64,000 nt of DNA from Prevotella sp. (GCA_016285075.1 JAEEQB010000008.1:1-64000); one strand, 5' to 3'. Shown: positions 41,588 to 50,586, counted from the first letter of the stretch. A program made the numbers and translations. Notes: generated by a model from the sequence alone, not told the origin.

Positions 41588-42571
41588 ATGAGACGACTGC
41601 TCATCCTACTCCTTTTTCCTTTGGTTCTTGTGGCTCGTGCCCAGCGCCCAGAGGTGGCTCCAATGCTCACCACGAAGTGGGGACAGCATGAACCTTACAA
41701 TGCGCAGTGCCCTAATTACTATACCAATGATGGCTCTGCCTACCGTTGTAATGCGGGCTGTGTGGCAGTGGCGATGGCTCAGGTCATGTACTATTACAAA
41801 TATCCTTCAGAGATACAACAGGATATCAGGGGCTATAGGAATCTGATTAGCTGGGCTGTCCATAAAGAAAGGAAGGTGCTTGGCATTAAAATACCTTACG
41901 TAGAATACGTGTATGCCAATCTGGAGACTATACCCGCCCATACCACTATCTATTGGGCTAGTATGGAAGATGAATATAAAGGATCGGAGAGTGCTGCCGC
42001 TTGTTATGCTGTGGCCGCGTTGGTACTTGCTGCGGGCGAGTCCGTGGTGATGAAGTATGACCGGTCATCCTCTGCCGACCCACGAACCATAGATTATGCT
42101 CTTATCAATAAGTTCGGCTATGCCTCCACCGTTCGTTATGTTGCCCGTAAGAATTATTCTGATGCTGCGTGGGAACAGTTGCTGTACGACGAGCTGGCAG
42201 CTGGACGTCCCGTCATTTACGGAGGACTCAAACTCAATGGCAGCGGACACTCCTTCATCATTGACGGCTATAAAGACGGACTGTTTCATGTAAACTGGGG
42301 TGATGACGGTTACTACAATGACTACTTTCCCCTCAACCAGCTCGACCCTTACTACCATTGGGGAGGACTTAACGGTTACAACCAGGAACAGGATGCCATC
42401 ATCGGCATTCAGCCTCCTTATGTGGCCAACCATCTGTCTGACATTGAGGCTGAACCCGCCTCATCTGTAATACGCAACGATATCTATGATCTGCAAGGAC
42501 GCCGTGTCACAGAACGTCCCCTCCGCAAGGGCATCTACATCATTGGCGGGAAAAAGGTCATGGTTAAATGA
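41588..42571 (+). CDS. C10 family cysteine protease (streptopain-like)
   Basis: 327 residues from ATG 41588. A signal peptide (MRRLLILLLFPLVLVARAQ) is followed at once by the catalytic domain: MLTTKWGQHEPYN, then CNAGCVAVAMAQVMYYY (nucleophile Cys block) and GSGHSFIIDGYKDGLFHVNWGDDG (catalytic His and Trp). The N-terminal inhibitory propeptide of about 100 residues found on SpeB, interpain and periodontain is missing. The C-terminus (YDLQGRRVTERPLRKGIYIIGGKK) is the short sorting-type tail. Secreted, probably through type IX secretion given the porW gene in this window. Own promoter. Confidence 0.85.
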   Translation: MRRLLILLLFPLVLVARAQRPEVAPMLTTKWGQHEPYNAQCPNYYTNDGSAYRCNAGCVAVAMAQVMYYYKYPSEIQQDIRGYRNLISWAVHKERKVLGIKIPYVEYVYANLETIPAHTTIYWASMEDEYKGSESAAACYAVAALVLAAGESVVMKYDRSSSADPRTIDYALINKFGYASTVRYVARKNYSDAAWEQLLYDELAAGRPVIYGGLKLNGSGHSFIIDGYKDGLFHVNWGDDGYYNDYFPLNQLDPYYHWGGLNGYNQEQDAIIGIQPPYVANHLSDIEAEPASSVIRNDIYDLQGRRVTERPLRKGIYIIGGKKVMVK

Positions 42572-42623
42572 GAGATAGAATGATTTCAGGATCCAATTGT
42601 ATAACGAATAAAGTTGAAGAAAA

Positions 42624-43295
42624 ATGAAAAAGCAATTTTTTATTATTCTGGCTGCTCTGCTGACAGTAGTACCGGCCAGTGCCCGTTTTGATGTCTGTAA
42701 GAAAGACGCTCCCAGAGTGTACATCGGCCTGCGTGCTGCTGCGGGTGCCTCTATGTGTTATAACATCGATGATCCCTCACCCCTCTTTACTCCTGTGGGT
42801 GGATTGGCAGTCGGCTTCAAGGTCGGTAAGATACCCCTCTACATTGAGACGGGTGCTTACTACATGAACATGGGTACGCAGTTTGAGGACTGGGACTCAG
42901 AACACTACTACTGGAACCGTTATGACCGTTACAAGGAAAGGCATGGCGACGGCAAGAACGGACGCAATTACCGCACGGGCTACAACTACGATGAAGACGA
43001 CTACTTCAAGGTGGACAATCACTCTGTCTTTGTGCCCCTCGTAGCCACCTATCGTTTCTACGTCAACAACCATATCAGCATTGAGCCCTTCACCGGCTTC
43101 TATGGCTCCTATGGCTTCGATAGTGAGAATGCCGACTTTGGCCTGCGTGACGGACTGGGACTCAACATCGGTCACTTGCACCTCAACATGGGTCTTAACC
43201 TGGGTCTCGTCGAGCAGGATATGGACGATGACGATGCCTGGGTAAAGGACGGACTGCACGCCTCGCTCTTTCTCGGCATAGGATTGAACTTCTAA
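42624..43295 (+). CDS. Outer-membrane beta-barrel protein, small
   Basis: 223 residues. A signal peptide (MKKQFFIILAALLTVVPASA) is followed by alternating beta strands ending in aromatic residues (VYIGLRAAAGASMCYNI, LYIETGAYYMNMG, FVPLVATYRFYVNN) and a terminal Phe (FLGIGLNF), as in small Bacteroidetes outer-membrane barrels. The middle (about 95-135) is a highly charged loop rich in Tyr, Asp and Arg. Function unknown. It follows the C10 protease by 52 bp. Confidence 0.75.
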   Translation: MKKQFFIILAALLTVVPASARFDVCKKDAPRVYIGLRAAAGASMCYNIDDPSPLFTPVGGLAVGFKVGKIPLYIETGAYYMNMGTQFEDWDSEHYYWNRYDRYKERHGDGKNGRNYRTGYNYDEDDYFKVDNHSVFVPLVATYRFYVNNHISIEPFTGFYGSYGFDSENADFGLRDGLGLNIGHLHLNMGLNLGLVEQDMDDDDAWVKDGLHASLFLGIGLNF

Positions 43296-43320
43296 AAGCT
43301 GAGATAAAGAAAACAAAGAG

Positions 43321-43349
43321 GAAGCCGCGACCTTACGGGCCGCGGCTTC
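43321..43349. terminator. Terminator between the barrel gene and lemA
   Basis: gaagccgcg (43321-43329) pairs with cgcggcttc (43341-43349) around an 11-base loop, followed by tctttg on the plus strand. The opposite flank is A-rich, so it can serve both converging units. Confidence 0.75.
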
Positions 43350-43416
43350 TTCTTTGTCAGGTATAATCGATTATTAGTTCTATTTCAGCATAAGTTCCAC
43401 AGATTTCGTTCACCTG

Positions 43417-43986
43417 CTATTTCTTGAATGCCTCGTCGAGTTCGGGATATGACGTCTTTTTGGCATCGTCTGCCTTAAGGTAGTCTTTCTCATCGAAGTG
43501 AAGCATCGATGCCACAATGCTTGAAGGCCATTGCCTGACCATGCGGTTCATCTTGGTAGCCGTGTCATTGTAGACCATGCGAGAGAGCCTGACCTTTTCC
43601 TCATACTCTTTCTGACCCTGTTGAGCCTGCAGATAGAGGTCGCTGGCTTTCAACTCCGGATAGCGCTCGAAGACCACATTCAGCCGTCCAAGCATTTGGC
43701 CTAACAAATCTGACTGCTCATTAATGGCAGCAGGTGTGTTGGCGTTTCCTGCATTGCCTCCGCGTGCTTGTACGGTCTGAATAATTGTATCCGACTCATG
43801 CTTGGCATACTGTGCAGCCGTCTTTGCCAATGCTACAACGGCATCAAAACGAGAATTCAGCTGAACCTCAATCTGGCTCAGTGCATTTTTACACATCTCA
43901 TCGAGATTGACCAGCGAACGCTGAGTTGAAATGAAATAGAGGATCAATAAGACCACTATTCCTCCGATAATAAATAATAGTGTCAT
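43417..43986 (-). CDS. lemA: LemA family protein
   Basis: 189 residues. An N-terminal membrane anchor (LLFIIGGIVVLLILYFIST) is followed by the LemA helical bundle: RSLVNLDEMCKNALSQIEVQLNSRFDAVVAL and LKASDLYLQAQQGQKEYEEKVRLSRMVYND. The extracytoplasmic N-terminus is expected. LemA proteins often sit with DUF2207 or TPM-domain genes, as here. Role in the envelope stress or signalling is unclear. It is the last gene of the minus-strand block 43417-48876. Confidence 0.88.
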   Translation of the reverse strand: MTLLFIIGGIVVLLILYFISTQRSLVNLDEMCKNALSQIEVQLNSRFDAVVALAKTAAQYAKHESDTIIQTVQARGGNAGNANTPAAINEQSDLLGQMLGRLNVVFERYPELKASDLYLQAQQGQKEYEEKVRLSRMVYNDTATKMNRMVRQWPSSIVASMLHFDEKDYLKADDAKKTSYPELDEAFKK

Positions 43987-44009
43987 TTTCTTTTTGGGTT
44001 TTAATTAAT

Positions 44010-44771
44010 TTATTTTGTTTGCTTCTTTGTCTTCCCCTTGAGTCGAGCATATTCCTGACGTGCTTTTTCCAACTGTTTCTTGAATCTGTCATTGACAGCC
44101 AAAGCACCAATAATGGAGGTGGCAAGAATACATGATGCATCGATGTCGCTCTTATAGTGATAGCCCGCAACAACGCGGCCGAGGGCATACTCGTAGGCTC
44201 GCTTCATCAAGACATTGGCGGAGTCAGGCTCAATCATTGCCAGTGTCATAGCGTAGACATATCCACGGGTGGCATGTCCCGAGGGATAGCTATAGTCCTT
44301 GGCTTCTTCCTCTTCAGTCTCAGGAACAAGTGAAGGCTCTGCAAACTGCACGAAGGGGCGCTTGCGCTGGTAATAGTTTTTTACGCGTCTGTTGGCATTA
44401 TGGGCATCACTGCCTGCACCGCCAGCCAGATTGTCAATCTCGGGTGTCAATCCTGGGCTGATGGTCATTCCAAAGGCAGCCGAGAAAGCCTCATAGAGTT
44501 CCATAGGACCGTCAAGTTTAGCCTGCTGTCCAAAAGGTGTGTCACGCTGTTGCTTTCCCCACTGATAATAATAGAAATCATTGCAGAATGCAGGGTCTGT
44601 CACCTCCAGAGGTTCAGGTAGGAACAACAGTCCGTCAGGGCGTGTTTCGTCCGTCAGGAACGGTTCAGGGTAGGCAATAACTGCCTGGGCATGGGCAACG
44701 ATGCCGCAAACCAAGAGGATGGCTGCAACCATCCATTGTCTGTACTGTCTCATAACTGTTTTTATGTTCAT
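44010..44771 (-). CDS. Class A-like acid phosphatase (PAP2 family)
   Basis: 253 residues with signal peptide (about 1-28). The PAP2 signature is visible in three parts: KNYYQRKRPF, SYPSGHATRG and GRVVAGYHYKSDIDAS (catalytic His). The arrangement and size match secreted class A non-specific acid phosphatases of the PhoN type, which work in the periplasm. It sits 24 bp upstream of lemA in the transcript and 16 bp after the caspase-like gene. Confidence 0.88.
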   Translation of the reverse strand: MNIKTVMRQYRQWMVAAILLVCGIVAHAQAVIAYPEPFLTDETRPDGLLFLPEPLEVTDPAFCNDFYYYQWGKQQRDTPFGQQAKLDGPMELYEAFSAAFGMTISPGLTPEIDNLAGGAGSDAHNANRRVKNYYQRKRPFVQFAEPSLVPETEEEEAKDYSYPSGHATRGYVYAMTLAMIEPDSANVLMKRAYEYALGRVVAGYHYKSDIDASCILATSIIGALAVNDRFKKQLEKARQEYARLKGKTKKQTK

Positions 44772-44787
44772 TTATTTTGATGGATTA

Positions 44788-46080
44788 TTATCGTCGGATT
44801 GTCTTGACATCCACCTGTTTCACGCCGTTCTGGCGCTTGGTACTGCTGTTGCTCTCGGTCTTTCGGGCAGCCGAGCTGATAGTGCTGCTGATCAGTTCGT
44901 CCCATGATGGAGTTTGCTGGTTGAGGGCGCTGATCTGGCTGCGCAGACTCTCGAAGAAGCTCAGCAGGAAGAACCCTCCGTTTTCACCACACCAGGAGTA
45001 TTCACCAGGACTGGATGCTGTTGCAATGATGTCACCTTTTGACTTCAGGAACAACGTACTAAGCTTCTGCAGATTGAAATTGGTATTTGATCGTGAGAAG
45101 AGCGAGTTGCTCTTCACCATGGGTTGGTTCATGTTGATGATGCTGTTGCAGCAGTCGCTGAGCACGATGTTCAGTCGGGCTCTCTTAGCGAGGATGGCAC
45201 TGTAGATGTCGCTCAGCGCCATATAGTTCTGCTCAGCATTGTCATAGGCACTCGAGGACAAGTCGAGGCAGGGATAGTAGTCCAGTTGATCCTTGAATCG
45301 GAATCCGTGTCCTGTATAGACAAACACCACCACGTCGTCCGTACCAGGCTGCAAGGCCTGCAATGCACGGTCTACGCGGCTCTTTCCGTAGTTCTGGCCT
45401 GAGATGACGGTCTCGTAAAGTCTCATGCCAAGAGCTTTGGCGATTCCTCCGAACTCACTACGTATGCGTCGCAGGTCAATATCACAAGCAGGGCCTATGT
45501 CGCTGACCTCCGTGTTGGCTACCGCAATCAGATGGAGTGTTGCGGCGTCATGTGGGTAGTTGTTTATGCTGTTGATATTCTGTTCTTTGACAGTATTAAT
45601 GCCTTTGAGCATCATCTGATACTCCGGCTCTTTCTCACCGTAGAACTGTCCAATGTATTCCTCGTCCATGTCGTTCAGTGAGACTTCCTGGAAGGTGTTC
45701 GTCTCAATCCATGAGCTAATATCATCCAGATCGTAACCAAGATGTGGTGTGGCACTCATGTCAGATTGGTCATCTTTTTCCCATGTCCACATCAGGTAGG
45801 GCATGTCTTCATTATCGGGTATAAGGAACATCAGGCCGACGTCGCCCTCGCCTTTCTTCTCTTCCACATGGCAAACGTAGTTGGCCATATAGCAGCTGTT
45901 GTTCTCCAAAGCCTCGTTGTCTACAAGTCTCATCTTGCAGTGTTCATCGTCAGTATAGATCAACAGGCCAACGAAGTTGTCATCACTGTTGGGCAGTTTG
46001 AAGGTCATTTCATAGAAGGTCTGTCCTTTAGCAGTCAGTACCGCTATCAGCATGAAAGCCCCGAATATGAATCTCCGCAT
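44788..46080 (-). CDS. Secreted caspase-like (C14) cysteine protease
   Basis: 430 residues from the ATG at 46080, which opens a proper signal peptide (MRRFIFGAFMLIAVLTAKG). Residues about 20-150 are an unassigned beta-rich region; about 165-400 are a caspase/metacaspase p20-like fold. The catalytic pair is His in FVYTGHGFRFKDQ and Cys in NIVLSDCCNSII, with the specificity segment ASSPGEYSWCGENGGFFLLSFF. Targets unknown. It is placed between a PAP2 phosphatase and a lipoprotein in a LemA/DUF2207 block. Confidence 0.82.
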   Translation of the reverse strand: MRRFIFGAFMLIAVLTAKGQTFYEMTFKLPNSDDNFVGLLIYTDDEHCKMRLVDNEALENNSCYMANYVCHVEEKKGEGDVGLMFLIPDNEDMPYLMWTWEKDDQSDMSATPHLGYDLDDISSWIETNTFQEVSLNDMDEEYIGQFYGEKEPEYQMMLKGINTVKEQNINSINNYPHDAATLHLIAVANTEVSDIGPACDIDLRRIRSEFGGIAKALGMRLYETVISGQNYGKSRVDRALQALQPGTDDVVVFVYTGHGFRFKDQLDYYPCLDLSSSAYDNAEQNYMALSDIYSAILAKRARLNIVLSDCCNSIINMNQPMVKSNSLFSRSNTNFNLQKLSTLFLKSKGDIIATASSPGEYSWCGENGGFFLLSFFESLRSQISALNQQTPSWDELISSTISSAARKTESNSSTKRQNGVKQVDVKTIRR

Positions 46081-46160
46081 GTTGTTTGTTTTCTTTGAAG
46101 TGGCTGCGGAACTCAAATTCCGCAGCCGATAATGATTGTTTAATAGAATTACAGACTATC

Positions 46161-46577
46161 TCATTTGACAGAGATAAACTTGAGGCACTCCTGCATTTCT
46201 TCCTCGCTCATGCCAAGAGCAACGCCTACTGTGCCGATGGCCTCGCCAACCTGCTGGCTGAGTTCATTGATGGATTTCATGGTCTCCTCATCGGGCTCGT
46301 AGTTGGGATATTCCTTGTTCAGTTCCTGAAGAGTCTCACCCAGAGCCTGGCAGGTTGCAATCACGTCATCCTTACTCTTGGCCTCTGCCAATACATCGGC
46401 TACGCCATCATAAGCACCTAACAAGGCTGCAGTAGCCTCGTCGTTCTTGTCAAGTGTGGCCTCTGCCTCGGTAGCTTCGCTGTTTTCACTGTTTGCTGCA
46501 GGCTGGTTGCTTGAACCACCACAGGAAACCATCACCATCGTTGCTGCTGCAACGAACACATAGAATAACTTTTTCAT
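46161..46577 (-). CDS. Small lipoprotein, unknown function
   Basis: 138 residues. The signal ends in the lipobox MVMVSCGG, then comes an acidic Ser/Asn/Glu-rich linker and a helical domain (LLGAYDGVADVLAEAKSKDDV, SINELSQQVGEAIGTVG). No family is recognised. It lies between the caspase-like gene and the DUF2207 gene in the same direction. Confidence 0.7.
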   Translation of the reverse strand: MKKLFYVFVAAATMVMVSCGGSSNQPAANSENSEATEAEATLDKNDEATAALLGAYDGVADVLAEAKSKDDVIATCQALGETLQELNKEYPNYEPDEETMKSINELSQQVGEAIGTVGVALGMSEEEMQECLKFISVK

Positions 46578-46659
46578 TCTGTTTAAATTAATTAAATTGT
46601 TTGTGCCTACTCCCTTCCAAGCGTTTCGGCATTCTCTTCGTCATATTTCAATCTCTTTT

Positions 46660-48399
46660 CTATCGTCCTCCGCCGCCACCGCCGCCTGAGTAACCTCCAC
46701 CGCCACCAAACGAAGAGTGGCTGGAGAAACCTGACGATGATGTGGAACGGTCGGCTATACGCTCGATGGTATGGGTGGTCGCCGTGTAGATGGAGTCACT
46801 GAACATATAGACAATGTCATCCTCAGTAGCTACTTCAAGGCTCTTGGTGATATTTGACATCTGCATGTACTCCGGCCATATCTTGGCCATTTCCTTCCTT
46901 ACCTGTTCGGCCAGTCCGAAGAACTCTGCATAGATCATATATTGGTCCCAAAGCCCCACCTCCATCATGCCGCGTTCGTTGAGCAGTGAGAAATCGTTCA
47001 GGAAGGCTTTCAGTCCGAACAGGTCAGCAGCGTTCCGCTGAATATACTCTTTGTCAGCCTTTCCTTCGAGCGTTTTCATGAAATTCTGGATGTCTGTCTC
47101 ATTGCTCTTTTTCTTACACCACTGCGCAAACTCGTTGGGTTGTAGCACCAGATCCTCGCCCGAGGCAAGAGTCAGCAGTTTCAGTACGTGACTGGCCAAC
47201 CGGTCATCGCCTTTCGCTTCCTTGTCGACATCCTGCCTGGGATGGACTATCTTCAGCATGTCCCTGTCCTTGTTCTTGTATTTCTCACGTACAATGGTGA
47301 CATCGCCTTTGGACATGAGCTTCAGCAGAAGGGCACCGATGATGTTCTTGTCGCTCATACCATAGATGTAGGACAGGTCATCTATCACCTTCTTGTTTTT
47401 CACCAGCGTCCACTCTTTCTTCACGTCACGGAAGTATTTCCCCTTCTCAATACCGAGTTTCTTACGTCGGCGCCATTTTCGCAACGGAGAGAGCGTCAGG
47501 ATCCACCATGCTGCGCACAATAGCATCCAAGCCAGCGAGAATAGCATGGTGACTGCCAGGTTGGTGCAGAAATAGAGAAAAAGTCCGCCAAGGATTACCA
47601 AACCGCATAGTATCCAGTCCCAGAATCCCCATTCCTCATCTTCACTGCTGTTCTGAAAGTCACTGCCGTCCAAGGCGCGCTGCTTCCTTTCAGCCCAAGT
47701 CTCACTGCCCGTAGTCGCGGGCTGGAAAACGCCCTTGTCGAACTCGAGCATGATGATCATGCGTTTGCCGTTGCCGATGGCTCCCTCGGGGGTGGCTACA
47801 ATATTATTACCATCGAACTCTATAAGACCCTGATAACCGAAAGCCCAGCGGCGGGTGTTGTTTTCAGAGAGGATGATGCTGTCGGTGGCAGTGATGACCA
47901 CCTTGGCTTGCTCCACTGCGCAGTTCATGTCAACGAAGGCGTGGTTGAAGCCGTCGTTGGTGTCATAGCTCTTCACCAGATTTGTCAGATCATACCGGAC
48001 AACGTACTCGTGCTCGCCCCAGTCGCCGAAGCCCCAGCACACTTCCTGGCCATTGTTTGCCAGACCACATTTGCCGGTTTTCTCCTCACGGCTGGCATCG
48101 ACATCCCAGTCACTGAGGGTCTCGAACGTCACGAGGCCCTCATTTCCCGGAACAAAGCCTTCCACGGTCAGGTTCTCTATACGCATGTCCCCCAACCCTT
48201 TATGAGCAACATACCACTCGGTCTTGGCATCGCTGTCATCCAGACTGATAAGCCAGTGCTCCTCAATCGAGGCAGTGCCGTTGGCGTGAAGTACTGTCTT
48301 GATGTCCAGGCGCTTTACTGTGCTGGCTAGGCTCACCATAGAGGGGAACCCGGCTAGCAGTAGTAAAAGCAACGTTATACTGATTCTCTGATGTCTCAT
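46660..48399 (-). CDS. DUF2207 membrane protein
   Basis: 579 residues. A signal peptide (about 1-25) leads to the extracytoplasmic DUF2207 beta domain: VKRLDIKTVLHANGTASIEEHWLI at its start and EYVVRYDLTNLV. Two or three membrane helices follow (about 260-310: WDWILCGLVILGGLFLYF, LAVTMLFSLAWMLLCAAWW). The cytoplasmic part (LSYIYGMSDKNIIGALLLKLMSKGDVTI) is typical of the family. The end is a Gly-rich tail (FGGGGGYSGGGG). It is a known partner of LemA-family genes. Role unknown. Confidence 0.85.
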   Translation of the reverse strand: MRHQRISITLLLLLLAGFPSMVSLASTVKRLDIKTVLHANGTASIEEHWLISLDDSDAKTEWYVAHKGLGDMRIENLTVEGFVPGNEGLVTFETLSDWDVDASREEKTGKCGLANNGQEVCWGFGDWGEHEYVVRYDLTNLVKSYDTNDGFNHAFVDMNCAVEQAKVVITATDSIILSENNTRRWAFGYQGLIEFDGNNIVATPEGAIGNGKRMIIMLEFDKGVFQPATTGSETWAERKQRALDGSDFQNSSEDEEWGFWDWILCGLVILGGLFLYFCTNLAVTMLFSLAWMLLCAAWWILTLSPLRKWRRRKKLGIEKGKYFRDVKKEWTLVKNKKVIDDLSYIYGMSDKNIIGALLLKLMSKGDVTIVREKYKNKDRDMLKIVHPRQDVDKEAKGDDRLASHVLKLLTLASGEDLVLQPNEFAQWCKKKSNETDIQNFMKTLEGKADKEYIQRNAADLFGLKAFLNDFSLLNERGMMEVGLWDQYMIYAEFFGLAEQVRKEMAKIWPEYMQMSNITKSLEVATEDDIVYMFSDSIYTATTHTIERIADRSTSSSGFSSHSSFGGGGGYSGGGGGGGR

Positions 48400-48420
48400 T
48401 CAAAAGTGATTATGGTGTCT

Positions 48421-48876
48421 CTACTCCTTCTCGGCTGCTTTCTTGATAATAGCCTTCAAATCATCCTTGTCGAAGGCCATCAACAGCCGGTTTCCTTCTT
48501 CTTTGATGTCACCGTTGTAGTCACATATTACAAAGGCAAGCGAACCGTCACAAAAGGTCAGATAGGCTACTACGCCCAACAGCTCCTCATCGGATGCCAG
48601 TGCTTCAACAACGGCTTCAAGAGCCTTTTCCTTGTTCTTGCACATAAAGGCGAACATGTCAGTGTTAACACCGTACACAATGTTCATCTGATCGTCTTCA
48701 AAGCCAAAGAAGACGTAGTACGCATCATCGTCACCATCTTTGATGGGGACATCCTGATTTTTTTCCTCACAATACTGTTTCAGCACCTTACGGGCTTCTT
48801 GGGCACTCTGTGCCTGCATAGCTATCGGCGCTAACAGCAGTACGAGGCTCATGGCAATTTTGATTAACTGTTTCAT
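48421..48876 (-). CDS. Small exported protein, unknown function
   Basis: 151 residues with signal peptide MKQLIKIAMSLVLLLAPIAMQAQ. The rest is acidic and mixed alpha/beta (AYYVFFGFEDDQMNIVYGV, LAFVICDYNGDIKEEG). No family is recognised. It is the first gene of the minus-strand block that continues with DUF2207, 21 bp downstream. Confidence 0.65.
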   Translation of the reverse strand: MKQLIKIAMSLVLLLAPIAMQAQSAQEARKVLKQYCEEKNQDVPIKDGDDDAYYVFFGFEDDQMNIVYGVNTDMFAFMCKNKEKALEAVVEALASDEELLGVVAYLTFCDGSLAFVICDYNGDIKEEGNRLLMAFDKDDLKAIIKKAAEKE

Positions 48877-48912
48877 ACTATACTTTGTTTGAATTAATAA
48901 TATTAGTGTTGC

Positions 48913-50076
48913 TTAATTTGCAGTTGGGTCAAGTTCCAAGCGGGAATCTGATTTCTGTTCTTTCTTGCGGTATTCACTAGGGGCCAAACCAAACTGGCGT
49001 TTGAAGGCGCGGGTGAATGTTGGCAGGTCGTTGTAGCCGCAGCTGAGGGCTATCTCAATGATCTTTCGGTTGGAGTGAGCCAATTCGCCGGCACAGTGGC
49101 GCAAGCGCTGGTCGCTGATCCATGCCACGAGATTGGTTTTCAAAGAGGCTACGTACTCAGAGACATCAGTCGAGCGCACACCTAGAGCCTGTGCCACATC
49201 ATCGAGCATCGGATTGCCGCTGAAGAAAGGGTTTCTGTCCATTCGGATGCCCCAGGGAGTGGTACCTCCCTGCTCTAAGTCAAGCAGAAGGGGCACACGG
49301 CGCACGATAAGTACAGGGGCAAGACGACCATTGTCACGTGCTCGCAGATAGCACACCAACCGCCAGTAGGCATAGACTGTCATCACCAATGCTACGATGA
49401 GTATTACATTATATGTAATGTGTATGATAAGGCTGGTGGTTATCATTGGTATCAAACAGCCTACAAACAGTGCAGCCCAGCCAAGAACAGCGCGTACCTC
49501 ACCGTTGTGGCGCTCAACATCATCGCTCAGTGGACGGTTGGCACGCTCGTGGCGGTCGTGAATGTAGGCTTCGGCCAACATGCCAGCAGCGATGGCCCAA
49601 AAGACGAGGAGTGCTCCGACGAACATCATACGGCCGTAGAACACGATAGGGGCGCTACGCCGAAAGTCGAGCAACTCGTCAGCATGGAACAGGGGCCGAT
49701 AGAAACCAGAAGTCTGCATCAAAATGTTGACGACAAGGAAAATGGCAGGTATGAGCAACAGTAGTACCCAAAGGGTGAAATTGCGATAGTGGCGAGGACG
49801 CGACATGAGGGCGGTGCCACCCATGACTAATATGATAAAGGTAATATCGAGCAGAACAAGAGGTTGAGAGGCATAGACCTCAATGCCTTCTGGACGCACT
49901 ATGGAGAAAAGACTGAGACGCTGCAAGGCGAAGACCGTGAAGACTGCTGCCACGAACTGGCGCAACCGTTTGAGGTCACCGTTAAAACACCGTCCGTGGA
50001 AGAAAATTCCCCAGGCAGTGAGTAGGCTCAACACGAGCATTGCGGCATTGGTTGTGTAGAAGAGCGTTGCAGTCAT
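48913..50076 (-). CDS. Membrane-bound AraC-type regulator
   Basis: 387 residues from the ATG at 50076; an in-frame TTG at 50127 overlaps the -7 box and is rejected. Residues 1-235 contain seven hydrophobic helices (TTNAAMLVLSLLTAWGIFF through VILIVALVMTVYAYWRLV). The C-terminal 100 residues are an AraC helix-turn-helix (SDQRLRHCAGELAHSNRKIIEIALSCGYNDLPTFTRAFKRQFGLAPSEYRK). The architecture suggests a sensor that signals from the membrane to DNA. Its target is unknown; it is the nearest regulator to the pigment operon starting downstream of 50.7 kb, but is not in that transcript. Confidence 0.85.
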   Translation of the reverse strand: MTATLFYTTNAAMLVLSLLTAWGIFFHGRCFNGDLKRLRQFVAAVFTVFALQRLSLFSIVRPEGIEVYASQPLVLLDITFIILVMGGTALMSRPRHYRNFTLWVLLLLIPAIFLVVNILMQTSGFYRPLFHADELLDFRRSAPIVFYGRMMFVGALLVFWAIAAGMLAEAYIHDRHERANRPLSDDVERHNGEVRAVLGWAALFVGCLIPMITTSLIIHITYNVILIVALVMTVYAYWRLVCYLRARDNGRLAPVLIVRRVPLLLDLEQGGTTPWGIRMDRNPFFSGNPMLDDVAQALGVRSTDVSEYVASLKTNLVAWISDQRLRHCAGELAHSNRKIIEIALSCGYNDLPTFTRAFKRQFGLAPSEYRKKEQKSDSRLELDPTAN

Positions 50077-50124
50077 TCGGCTGTGGGTTATTCGGGCACA
50101 TTTGCGACCCTTGCCAATTAAGTG

Positions 50125-50132
50125 CAAATATA
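50125..50132 (-). promoter_or_regulatory. -7 box for the AraC-type gene
   Basis: On the minus strand this reads TATATTTG, 48 bp before the ATG at 50076. Confidence 0.6.
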
Positions 50133-50154
50133 TCTGTTTTTTATCAGTCTTTTA

Positions 50155-50238
50155 GTTGGCAGAGCCTGTAAAGCGGTTGGCAGGGCTACTAATTTGGTTT
50201 GCAAAGGCTGGTTGTGACTTGGCAGGGGCTTACAAAGG
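50155..50238. repeat. 21-bp degenerate tandem repeat
   Basis: Four units of 21 bp starting gttggcag or a variant (50155, 50176, 50197, 50218). It lies just upstream of the AraC gene promoter and just before the 22-bp palindromic units at 50331. Confidence 0.6.
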
Positions 50239-50330
50239 AATGAAATAGCTTTGCGTGAACACAGGCTCCAGAGATCTTCTGATATAGCCATCTATACATG
50301 CATTTTCTCCTCCCGTTAACAACACTATCA

Positions 50331-50418
50331 CCCCTCTAGTATGACACTATCGCCCCTCTAGTATGATACTATCGCCCCTCTAGTATGATACTATCGCGCC
50401 AATGGTATGATACAACAA
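50331..50418. repeat. 22-bp units with AGTATGATACT core, second locus
   Basis: Three near-identical units, cccctctagtatgatactat plus cg, at 50331-50352, 50353-50374 and 50375-50396, then a diverged fourth. They are preceded by ctcctcccgttaac, matching the sequence before the related units at 22207. Both loci lie upstream of a minus-strand gene. The rest of the gap (50239-50330 and 50419-50465) shows nothing I can name. Confidence 0.8.
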
Positions 50419-50465
50419 TAACAATATGGTAAACGTCCTGTAGTGTCATACCTATTTGTGGAAAT

Positions 50466-50496
50466 AAAAAAAGCCGAAAGAATTAAACTTCCGGCT
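50466..50496 (-). terminator. Terminator of the pigment operon
   Basis: agccgaaag (50472-50480) pairs with cttccggct (50488-50496) with one mismatch and a 7-base loop. On the minus strand a run of T follows (A-run 50466-50472). It lies about 195 bp past the acyltransferase stop. Confidence 0.7.
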
Positions 50497-50586
50497 AGGA
50501 AAAGTCTGTATTTTTAAGTTCCCGTTGCAGCGTTTCCATAGTAGTTGCCCTACTTGTCGTTTACGCTTCTTACCTTCATACCAAGT

